In this document: positions 45,496 through 56,700 of the stretch, piece after piece
Position numbering within the stretch: position 1 is the stretch's first letter
Layout: every line of letters begins with the position of its first letter
Source: Lagopus muta
Taxonomy: Eukaryota > Chordata > Aves > Galliformes > Phasianidae
Length of the DNA stretch: 64,000 nt
Assembly (NCBI RefSeq): GCF_023343835.1
Contig: NC_064437.1
Coordinates: 23,163,001-23,227,000, forward strand
Direction: 5' to 3'
The notes under the pieces: generated by a model
What the model saw: only the letters and a program-made list of their open reading frames with translations
Database searches by the model: none
Told to the model about the DNA's origin: nothing
Made by a program: the position numbers and the translations under genes

Positions 45496-45736
45496 GGACC
45501 CCAGCTGCAGTGACGTCCCCACAGTCAGCCCCCTGACAGGAAGGGACGCCATGTCCCACGGGGACACCCCAATGGAAGGGCTGTGGGGTGACTGCGATGA
45601 AGACCCCGAACCGGGGGGCACTCTGCACCCCCCACCCGCTCAGCCCCATCCCAGTCCCACGGTGCAAACGTGTCCCCTGAGGGACCCAGAGGAGGGTCCC
45701 CTCGCCCAGACGCAGACCCTGCGGGACTTCGAGAAG
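45496..45736 (+). CDS. PDE4DIP: Second exon of long PDE4DIP isoform (LRDFEK exon)
   Basis: The frame contains VQTCPLRDPEEGPLAQTQ and then TLRDFEK before a donor (GT at 45737-45738). The long human myomegalin isoform, as I recall it, has VQTYSLRAFEK... and QTQALRDFEK, then HLNDLKKENF. The same motif order in the same gene position makes homology likely. The acceptor is CTCCTCTCCGCAG with AG at 45494-45495. The exon ends in phase 0 and joins CAC at 46078 to give RDFEK-HLNDLKKENFSLKL. The rest of the exon is acidic and proline-rich with no domain. Confidence 0.72.
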
Positions 45737-46047
45737 GTGACCGCTGCTGGGGCCGGGGGGGTGCTCGCGGGACGCATCTGTTGGCCCCAGGAGGGGATGG
45801 GACAGCCGGTGCCGTCCCTGTGGGGCACCGCGCTCCCCCTCACCGCCCTCCTGGCTGACGTCCGGGGGGCCACCCGAGGCTCGGGTTTCACCACTTGTCT
45901 GTCCCCACAAATAGCACCGGGAGGGGAAAAAATAGGAAGGGGCCTTGGCGAGGGCACCCGTCCCAGAGCTGCGTGCGGGCAGGGAGCCGTGGGCTCGGTG
46001 CCGCCATGTGAGGGGTGCCGGGATGCCCCCCCCATGGAGCACCAGCC

Positions 46048-47741
46048 ATGGCTAACGGGTACCGCACGCTGTCCCAGCACCTCAACGACCTCAAGAAGGA
46101 GAACTTCAGCCTCAAACTCCGCATTTACTTCCTGGAGGAGCGTGTACAGCAGAAGGGAGAGGGCAGCCGGGACGATGTCTACCGGCGGGTGAGCGTGCCT
46201 GTGGGGACAGGGATGGGGCAGGTGCTACCAGATGGGATATCCCTCCAATGCTGTTCTTTTGGGGACATGCAGCTGCCAGTACGGGTCAGGGATCCCAGTG
46301 AGTAGTTGAGCTGGGGGGAGTTTGCCTCTCACTGCCTTTCACCGGAGCAGGAAAATGGGATGGGGAGAGCAGGATCTTCCCTGCTGGTAGAGACCCCTGT
46401 GCCCCATTACAATGACGGACACCCCATGACTGTGCCTCATCACGTGGGGTTCACCCCGTGTTCGTGCTCCATCACACAGGGGGGACACCCCATATCTGTG
46501 CCCTGAAATGGGGCTATCAGCAGCAGGAAGCCAGCATGATAAACAACCTAACTGCTGCAACAGCCGTCCTGGGTGGGTGGGTCCCTGCTGACAGCGGGCA
46601 TCCCCAGCTTGGTATGGGGACAAAAAGCACCCAGCACCCTGCTGTGGGGCAAGGGGTGTGCCCCCCCACTGCCTTCAAAGCGCACAGGGAGCAGTGTGGG
46701 GTCTGGGTGCTGTGTGGGGCCTGGATGTGGTGTAGGGCCTTGGGGCGTGTGTGCACAGTGCCAGCTCCATCCCTCCTGCCCTGCAGAACATCGAGCTGAA
46801 GGTGGAGGTGGAGAGCCTGAAGCGGGAGCTGCAGGAGAAGCAGCAGGCGCTGGACAAAACCTGGTGAGCGCTGGGACAAGCAAGGAGGGGTGGCTGGTGG
46901 GGCTCTGCTTACGGCCCTGACACCGGCCAAAAATAAAGGGCAGCACCTGTCTGCCGGGGGAGGGTGAGGTTGAGCCCTGCTGTGCATGCCATGGTGCTGT
47001 GCCATGCTATGTGACACTGTGCCATGCTGTGTAACATTGTGCCATGCCATGTGATGCTGTGCTGTGCCATGTGACATTGTGCCATGCTGTGTGACATTGT
47101 GCCATGCCATGTGATGCTGTGCCATGCCATGCGATGCTGTGCCATGCCATGTGACATTGTGCCATGCCATGCCATGATGCTGTGCCATGCCATGACTCTG
47201 TGCCATGCCATGCCTGGCAGGGTGGCTGCAGAGAACCAGACAAACCGCAGCGAGGCTGCACTCAGGCAGCATTATGAGGAGCGTCAGCGGGAGTCAGAAC
47301 ATGTCTACGAGCTGCTGGAGAACAAGATCCAGCTCCTGCAGGAGGTGAGCAGCAGGCCGCGGTGGGGTCAGGGGGAGTGGGGCCACATGGAACTCAGCTA
47401 TGTGCGCTGTGCAGGAGGCCAGGCTGGCCCGCAGCGAGGCAGAGCAGGCCACTGCGCTGGCCAAGGCCGAGGCACAGCGGTGCCAGGAGCTGGTGGCCAA
47501 GCTGAAAGAGGCGACGAGGACAAAGGGGGACAGCAGGAGTGGAGATGGCTGTGACACTGCGGCCCAGAGGTAGGTGTGCGCCGGGTGCTACTCCAGCCAG
47601 CTTCAGCGGTGCCACTCCAGGTCTGAGCATCCCTCGCTGTTCTCTGCATGCAGGAGGATGGAGGAGCTGGGCTGTATGGAGGAGATGCTGCCGGCTGAGA
47701 GGTGTGACCAGCAGCAGAGGGACAAGGCTGTGGCAGGGCAG
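46048..47741 (+). CDS. PDE4DIP: PDE4DIP CM1 exon cassette
   Basis: Five exons encode the Cnn-1N/CM1 region. LNDLKKENFSLKLRIYFLEE is the gamma-tubulin complex binding motif. It is followed by NIELKVEVESLKRELQ and HVYELLENKIQLLQE, all strongly conserved. The last two exons (47415-47569 and 47654-47741) are weakly conserved, rich in Ala, Glu and Arg, and shorter than the human counterpart. The first exon carries an internal acceptor (GTCCCAG, AG at 46076-46077), so the codons from CAC at 46078 can also join the upstream LRDFEK exon. The cassette then joins 52163 in phase 0, skipping the SMYLE exon. Confidence 0.9.
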
Positions 47742-50700
47742 GTGGGTGCAGCACTGGGGGCTGTGTGTGGCTGTCGGTGGGGCATGGCTGGAGCTGTCCT
47801 CACCCTGCTGTGTTGGGGATTGGTGCTGCGGTGTGGTGCTGGGGACACTGGGCTGTGGCAGAGCACCTTGGGGCCCAGCAGCTGCCTGCGCCATCTGCCC
47901 TATGGTGGCCCAGGTGACAGTGCGTGAGCCACCTGCATGTGGTCCTCTGTGGGACCGGGAGAGGACACATGGACCCGTACTGGAGTCAGGCGCTGCTGGC
48001 GCTGGGGCTGAGAGTAGCACTGCACTGCAGCTGTGGATGGCACTGTGCTGTGCCCAACCTCGCGCGTACACAGCGGGCACTGCGCATGCGCGCTCCCCGG
48101 GAGGAAGAACTACAAATCCCGGCAGGCACCGCGGCCGCCGCGTACGCGCTGAGCTGTCGCCCGCCGCCATCTTGAAATCTGAGCCAGAAGCCGGGCGCCG
48201 CCGTGGCAGGAGCATCCTCGGGGGGGAGGCGGAGCGGCGGGGCCGGGGGCGGGGGGGGGCAGCCCGGGGTGAGGGGCAGCCCCGGGGTCGGAGGGCTGTG
48301 AGGAGGGAGAGGGTGCCCTCAGGGTGGGGGCTGTGAGGAGAAAGGGGGGCTGTGAGAAGAGGGGCGGCCTCAGGGCTGGGGGCTGTGAGGAGAGGAGCCG
48401 CCCCGACGTGGTGGGGCTGAGGCGAAACGTGGCGAGGGGCGGCAGGTTTCCGTAGAGCCGGGAGCCCCGGCGTGTGGCCCGGTGGAGGGGGCTGCGCTGC
48501 GGGGCTGAGGGAGGCGGTGCTCGGGGGATGCGCTGAGAGTGGTGCGGGCCTCGGGGGGCGCCTCGAGAAGCGCCTCGAGAAGCCCCGGCAGGAGGGTTGG
48601 GCGCCTTCGGCAGAGAGGATGAAGGAAACCTGCCGGATCTGTGCCCGCGAGCTGTGCGGCAACCAGCGGCGATGGATCTTCCATACGACGGCCAAGCTCA
48701 ACCTCCAGGTGCTGCTCTCCCACGTCCTGGGCAGGGAGCTGTGCCGCGATGGCAGAGGCGAGTTCGCGTGCAGCAAGTGTGCCTTCATGCTGGACCGCAT
48801 CTACAGGTTCGACACGGTCATCGCGCGCATCGAGGCCCTCTCCATCGAGCGCTTGCAGAAGTTGCTGCTGGAAAAGGACCGCCTCAAGTTCTGCATTGCA
48901 AGCATGTACCGCAGGAACAATGAAGAGCCTGGCGCGGATGAGAAAGCCGGAGATGGAACTGTGGACCTTTCTAACCTGCCTGACGCGCGGTACGCTGCCC
49001 TCCTTCAGGAGGACTTTGCTTATTCTGGGTACGAATACTGGACGGACCAAGATGAGCACGGCCTGGAGCCTCACAGCTGCCATGCTTCGGAGGGAGCCGC
49101 CAGCCGCCCGCGGCGGTGCCGGGGCTGTGCCGCGCTGCGTGTGGCCGATGCCGACTATGAAGCAATTTGCAAAGTGCCACGGAAAGTGGCCAGGAGCATC
49201 TCCTGTGGGCTGTCCAGCCGATGGTCAGTGAGCATGGGCAATGAGGAGTCATCCGTATGTGACCCGGCGGAGTCTGCTGGTGCCAGAGGGCCCATGGATG
49301 GGGAGAGCATGGAGGAGGGCACACCTGCATCCTCTGTTGAGTCCCTGGACACAACAGTGGAGGCCAGCGCTCCGCAGCAGAAGGATGAAGATGTGGATAA
49401 GGGAGTGAAGGGGAATGGGAAATGTGACGATTTTGCAGAGGACCGCATGACCCCTAGCTCATCACTGAGTGGGAACAGGCTGGAGCTGGCACTCAGCTTG
49501 ATCAAGGGGTTAGACTACAAGCCCATCCAGAGCCCACGAGGCAGCAGGCTGCCTATTCCTGTGAAGTCCAGCTTGCCTCCCCCCAGGCTTAGCGGTGACT
49601 TGGCAGATGGAAGTGCTTCTGCTGGCTTAGCGTATGCTGGTTCTGGTTTCCTGAATGCAGACAGAAAATCCTTTTCCAGAGCTCCCTTGGGTCTTCCCTT
49701 GGAGATTCCTGAACTACAAGAGCTGTGGGACGACCTCTGTGAGGATTATATGCCACTGCGGGTACAGGTAGAGGTCACTGTGCAGCCGTTCCAGTGAGCG
49801 GCATACTGCTGCTGGGCCCTTGGGACCATTAGGCATTCTTCTGTGTTGAGATAACACAGATAGACACGTGTAGCTGAGCCAAGGGCTAAGAATAGGCAGC
49901 TCAGTCCTTTTTAGGTGTGCGTTCTCTCTCCCTTGTTGTTCTCTTGTCATCTGTTTTCCTCTTTTGTGTTCTGGGAAATGAAGCTCCTCTCCATGAATGC
50001 AGTGTGCTAGCAAGCTCTAAGCTCCTTGCAAGCTTTTGCATTTTCTGCTGAGAGAATGCCAGTTTCACTTTATAGCTTTCTCTTTAAGAAGCTGATTTGA
50101 CTTTTACCCACAACAAAAGGGAAAGTTTTAAGCTCCTGGGCATGTGTTTTCCAGCAAACGTGTTTTCTTTGTGTGCTGGTAATGGTGGATGTCAGGAGCC
50201 TGCCTGTCACGCTGCCACCATCGCCCTGCTCTGCAGATCAGGTCTCAGACCAGCTGAGCATGCTGCTCTGTGCAAGCAGCTGTGGAGCGTGCCTTGAGGA
50301 AAAGGTGTTTTCCTTGCAGGTGGATTTGTGCCAGGGGATGACTTTAGGGTTGGTATTCTAGATAATTGGTTTATTTTCTGATCCTTTGAAAAGGTTCATC
50401 CATTAATGGCAGGTGTTGCGAAAAGGCAGCAAACGCTCCTGTTGGCTATGTAGATGGTGGTCCTCATGCAGCTTGATTGCTCTGTTCTGCTGGCTTTTAT
50501 GAAATCGTCATTAGGGTGCAGTCAAAAGCTGAACTTGTAACTCCTTCACCACTTTCTGTAATGAATAGAAGGCCCCACTCAGCTTCAATTCAGGAATATC
50601 CATGTCAGGCTAATTGCATTCGCATTAGCAGCCTTAGTGCTGCCTAATTCTCCAGATAGCCTCAGGGATTAGGAAGAAGCTTGTTTATTACTATGGCAAC

Positions 50701-53700
50701 TGATGCTGTGCTCAATTATGCTTCCTATTCTGTGGGTGCTGCTTACTGCCCCATCTGCTCAGGCGTTTTCTTGAGCTTTGTGCTTTTCCCATAAAGCTCG
50801 GCTCAAGAAATTGCTAGGGCGGGATGTAGGACACTGAAAACTAATCTGCCTCACAAAAGCGTTGCCCTTGCAGCCAGTGAATGAAGATGTGAAGCAGGAT
50901 GTAGGCGCTGCTGCTATATGCTGTGTTGCTGGTTGCTCGTCTTCATAGCGAAGGGTGTATTTACAGCATAAAAACAGGCTCTGTATGAACAGAAGGTGGC
51001 GCAGTCAGTGTGACGTGCTTATGGCTTGTGGGGGGGGGGGGGGGGGTTCACCCTCCTCTTGGAAAGGATTTGGGGAGTTTCAGCCTCTGCCCTTTGATGT
51101 CCCTGCCAAGAATCCCCCTGCTAGGTGTTGTCCTGACCATCTTATGGTGTGACCTCACTCAAGCTGTAACTGGCTTGAGTACAGGGTGTGGCATAAGTGC
51201 TTCTATATTTGTTGTTTTTGTTTTGTTTTGTTTCTTTTAATAGGCTCACACTGCCCTTATTGCTTTGTGAAATTGCAGTTCTACTTTACACTTATTGCTG
51301 CAATCTAGTGTCCGGGGCATGTAATCCCTTAGATAACCATCCTCTTGGGTATTTTTCTTTAAACCAACAATGCTTCTCCTTCACTGCAGCTCCAAGGAGA
51401 TACCATTGAGCCAAACCCTTATCAGGCACGCTCTTACACTGCCCTTGGTGCTGGTGCTGGCAGCCAGGGAGGCATTATGCTCTCACAGCCAGTCTTTTAC
51501 CCACTGTTTGGTGCAGATGTGAGGCTTAGACAGTGCAGATATTATTGCCCTTGTTTTTTATAGAAGTGTTTTGTTTCAGTTAGTGGGTGCTGGCGTTGCT
51601 GAAGAAAGGGCACTGAGGAAAAGTTTACAATCAAAATACTGATTTAGGGGGGAAAAAAAAAAGGCAAGCGTGCTGCTTCTGACAAAGGTGGCTGTGGTAA
51701 AGGAGGAGGAAAATGCGGGGAAGGGGAAGTAGAGGAGAAAGTGTGCTGTTCCCATTCTCAGTGTGTGGGTTTGTCTCATGGGTGAAATCTCTCAGCTGGG
51801 GCACTGAATTTGCTATGGCTTGTAGGGCTGAAGCACTGGAGCATGGGGAGGTGTGAGGAAGGGCCCCACGAAGCACCAACAGAGAGTGGAAGTGAGGTGT
51901 GACAGGCGGTCTCAGCAGAGCCTTGGGCAGCAGGGAGCCCCTGCCAAGTCAGGCAGAGGGCAGCTAGGTGCCAACCACCACCCAAGGGAAGGCAGACATG
52001 GGCATTGTGTTTTTCTGGAGAGACAAAAGCCCTGAGGGGTGTTTGAGCCCACGCTGCAAGGGCTGCCAAATGGGATAGAAGCCAGTGCAAGGTTTGAACC
52101 ATTTCTCTCTTTTTTTTTCTTTTTTTTTTTTTTTTTTCTTCTTTATTTCTTTTTCCCCCCAGAATCTGCAAGATGAACATCAAAAGCCAGCTCCAGGTGA
52201 TTCTGCATCGAGGGATTGCACAGCCAATCTGTGTGCTACAGAACCGCAGAGCAAAATCCAGCAAATTGAAGCTACCAACCAGGTATTCATTTGTAAACAG
52301 CAAATTCAGTGCCTAACGAGTCTGTTGTAGTTAGTATTGAAGGCTGCCCCTAGGCCTCTCCACAGGCAGACACCTGTAACTCCCCTCCAGCCAAAGGTGT
52401 GTGAGCTGGCCTGGGGATCTTAGTGCTGCTGTCTGTAGCTCGAGTTAAAAGCATTTGCTTTGCTTTTCCTTCAGCTCTGCTGTGTAAATTTTTCATATTT
52501 TATTTTTTGCAAACCACGATTTTGAAGGAACTTTCCAGTTGCTTGGTGAGCCTCCTGAGAGCTGGTGAAGCAGAGGTACCACAGGGCTATTTCCCTCACT
52601 CTTGGATTTGCATGAGTTGAGTCTGGTGCAGGAGAGAAGGACACCTGCCTTTTTAGACAGCTGCTGCCTTTTGTTTTGTTTTGTTTGCAAGCTTTAAGGG
52701 AGATCAATGCAGAGGAGGATCACATCTTCACTTAGCTTTTAAGGCTGTAAGTTTATTTACTAGGAAAGCTGAGCTGTCTTGAAGCAGATCAAATTTAACA
52801 TGTGTTCCAAGGGGTAGATGTTCTTGGTTATGCTCTTAAACTCTAAGGTAAACTACATCCACTGGGAAAATAGAAGGGTTCAATAGGAGAGAACAAACAA
52901 AAACAACAACAAAACCATTGGAACACAATCTTTATTTGTAATCTGAGGTCATCTGCAAGCTGTTGGATCTGGTTGAGGTTGACAGAGAAATAGAACAGGC
53001 CCAAGGCTCTGTAAATGCAGGTGAAGTGTTTAAACAGTTTAGGGGGAGTGTCTGGTGGAGAAGAGATAACATGACAGGTGTGTGAACTAATGAATAACAA
53101 GAAGAGGTTGTGGCTGCACCAGCTTCTGGTGAAACTGAGGCTTAATTCAGTTCCAAAGCAGATGCATATCGACTAAGAATGGCAACGGCAGCATATTTAG
53201 AAATGCTAATAAGCAGTTGCTTAACAGTTTGCACTGCTCATGTACAACTTGGTGAAAGCAGAGAACTGTCCTAAAACTATTTGAGATAATGTTACTCTCT
53301 TCAGGTTTAAAAAAAGTCTAAGGCAGAAGTGTCTCAGATTGTAAATCAAAGATTGGAGCTAGTGAGAAGTTCCCCTCGGTAGCCATGCTGTTGGCATGCT
53401 GGCACTCCTTAGATTCCTTTGTTCTGAAGCCAGAACTTGAGGCTAGATAATCCTGTAGTCAGCTCAAATGTGCAATCACCTCGGCAGCTGCTGCAACAGT
53501 ACCTGGGTGGTGGAATGAGGCAGCAAGAGGATGGGCTGGAGGATGGTAAAGGTGCAGCTGCAGTATTCTGGGTGACATCAGAAGCAGCATAAACAGTTTT
53601 TAGAACGTGTAGCTTCTCCAAATGGGGTGGTTTGTTGTTGTTGCTGGGGTGTGTTTTTTTTTCCTATTTTTCTTTTCTGTTGTTCAGATCTACTGGGAAG

Positions 53701-56700
53701 TGTTTGAGCTGAAGTAGCTCTTCCCTCAGAAGGGAGCATGCATGCTAGGAATTGGGAAGGGTCCTGGGCAGTTTGAGCAAGTCTGTCCCACGGTATGTGG
53801 GAGGCAGCATGATGTGTGAACCCAAACATGGAGCCTCCACCCTGCATGTGATGGTTGCATTAGAGGGACTAAAAGCACTGGAAAAGTCATATTGAGGAAA
53901 GAATGATTTGTTTATTCGCTGCTCTCCACCCAGCACAAACAGTGCTTAAGGGCTTTGGAAGGGCTTTGGCTTGTTTGTCTTGATCTGGTGAATACCTGGG
54001 CTGTGGGACTTGAGTTAATGGTGTTTCATGTATCGCATTAGACCAACATCTTTTTGTGCTCAGTTATTACAGGAAAAGCTGAATGAATTGAATTATGAAT
54101 TAAAATCTGCACGAGAAACATCGCAGAGACAAGATCATACAATTCAGAGTCTGAACGAGGCCCTGAAGAGCAAGGAGAGTGAGGTACTAGTATAGGACGG
54201 GCAGGGCGGGTGGGTTGGTGCTCACTGGAAGCTAGCTGTGTAGGCAGTGATTGAAAATAAATGCTTCAGCCATTTCTGTGCGTCCCAAATCTCATTAAAT
54301 TAGTTCCTGCAAAGCTCTTAGTGTTGTGTGGCACTGATGTATCACAGTCCATGCTGGAGGCTTGAAATGGAAGGGTTTATGCTTGGCTTGCCGATGACTG
54401 CTTTCCATCCTTTCATTCACAGACAGAAGAGCTGTATCATGTCATTGAAGGGCAAAATGAGACAATGGCCAAGTTGCAGGACATGTTACACAGAAGCCAG
54501 CTGGGGCAGTTGCAGGTACGTCCTGGGAAAGCCTGAAATACATCTGGTTTGGTGCTGCAGGGATTTTGGTTTTTAAATCCCTCTTGTGAAGTGAATCTTC
54601 AATTTCTCAGTTTCTCTCTCTTGTCAGATGTCAGAGAGCACACCTTCATCTCAGGAGCAGCAAGTGGCACTGCTTGATCTTCAGAACACACTTTTCTGCA
54701 CGCAGCTGGAGGTGCAGAAACTGAAAAGAGCTCAGCGCCAGAAAGAGCATCAGCTGGTTGAAGCCAAGAGGGCTGCTCAGCTCCTGGAGACCACGGTACA
54801 GGAAGAAGAGCAGCAGAGAGAGGCAACCTGGAAACACAACCAGGTATGGCACACACACAGCCTGGAAGTCTCCTCAGTTGTAAGAATTAAGAAGCATTAG
54901 TGTATTCAATACTCTGCTCTCATTCATCGCTTCTGCCTACACCGGTGTGGACACACTTGACTAACCCTGTCTTGAGTATGGCGTGGAGAATTTTTAGCCT
55001 CCTTGGCTTCCCTTCTGAGGATTTACGATCCACAGAGACATGTGACAGATAGAGGGTGTTTTATGGCATGTACACTTCGAACTGTTACAAATGTCCTGTT
55101 TCTTTTTGCAGTGTTACAAAGTTAACATCTGTTGCTGAGGTGGGATAGCTGTTACTGATTGTAAAGCTCTGCCTGTGATTAGGGTAAAGCATTTAGATGG
55201 ATGGATTTCCTGGGAAGGAAAATAAATTCCAACTTCACTATGAAAGTATATTTTGAGATGTGAGAGCTGCAGTATTGCAGAGCATTTTTGGCTGCTCTCG
55301 TGTCAGTCCTTGTTGTTCTTGGTTCCTTCAGATTCGGCTACTCTTCATAGGTCTGTTGGGGACTGAACACCAAGGTGTGCACTTTTCCTTCACAGGAGCT
55401 GCGTGCTGTGGTACAGCAGCTGCAAGCAGAGCTGCAGGACAAGGCTCAGCAGATCCAGGCTGTGGAGTGGGAAAAGTGCCGTGAGCTGCAGGCCCAAGAA
55501 CAGAGGGTTCAGTGTTTGAGTCAGCACTTGGCTCGCAAAGAACAGCTTCTGCAGGTGAGATTCAGAAAGACTCAAACTGAGCATAACTAGCGAGGGCCCC
55601 TGCTCCTCCTCCTTTGGTATTGGAGATGCAGAAGGTGGTCTGTACCTTTCATACACACCTATCAAAGAAGGGAAGGAAAAAAATGCTTCTGTGTTCCCTA
55701 GGTGAGGAAGTTGGTACAGATGTCCAAATACCTCAGCTCACAGCATGGTGAGCCCTGATGGACCCTAGTCAGCCAGGTGCAGGTGTTCTAATTCCCATTA
55801 ATGTAGGGAGTAGGTCGAATGCACAATCTCCTGTCCAGGGGTTTTCTGGACTAACAGCTGCATTGGCGGTGTGCTGCTTCTTTAGGAATCAAGGGAACTT
55901 CTGCAATGCCAGCAAAGCTTGGGCAGGAGCTCTGCAGCCATGGATGCTATGCTGGAGAAACTGCAGCAGAGAGTCAGCGACAGGGATGCTGCACTGGAGG
56001 TGAGCATAACCTGTTAGTAACACATCCCTGTTTTTCATGTGGCTTAATCTTTGGGTTACCATCAATAGTACAGCCCCATGCTGACCTCCACGTTCCTCAC
56101 GACCCATTCTTCCAGAGAAGCCTTCTGGAAGGGAGAGCTGAAGTGATCCATGCAGAACAGTAAGCTGCAGAGCCTTTCTATCCCACTCTGAGTATTTCAC
56201 AATTCTCATTCTAGAGAGCAGTAGATGAGAAGTTCTGTGCCCTAGAGGAGAAAGAACAAGAGCTTCAACAGCTCCGTCTCTCAATAAAAGAGCGTGGAGG
56301 TGACCTGGACAGGCTGCGCAACGTCCTGTCCAGCAATGAGGCCACCATTCACGTGAGTCCCTGTACCTGGCTGTGTCAAATCCAGCCTGGCTGTGATGTG
56401 GAGCAAGGCAAAGCTTCATGTGAATGCTCAGTCTTTTGTCGGGGAGAGCAGTTGTGGGGTGTTGGCTTCCTCTGTCCCTGTGTGCTGGGCAGGTTCCTAG
56501 GGCTCTCATGTTTCTGGTCTGGATGTAGAGGTGAAAGTGGTGCCTGGAAAGGATGGAGATGTGTGTGTGTCTTCGTTCAGGGTAAGGTCCCTGCCCCTGA
56601 TTGAGCTCCTTCTATTTGTCCTTAGAGCCTGGAGAGCCTCTTGAAAGCTAAAACACTGGAATTAGAACAGATGTCGGCAACCTGTGAAAATCTCCGCTGG

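Noticed and set aside
46517-47272. 251-codon minus-strand frame full of MAWHG/MSHG repeats
   Set aside because: It is the translation of the 20-bp minisatellite plus flanking CM1 exon sequence on the wrong strand.
48472-48618. In-frame amino-terminal extension of the SMYLE exon
   Set aside because: The human form starts at the equivalent of MKETC at 48619, and the extension is Gly/Ala/Arg-rich CpG-island sequence, so it is treated as 5'UTR.
47394-48800. 468-codon minus-strand frame opposite the SMYLE promoter and exon
   Set aside because: It overlaps the well-supported plus-strand SMYLE exon and promoter, and its sequence is low-complexity and unrecognised.
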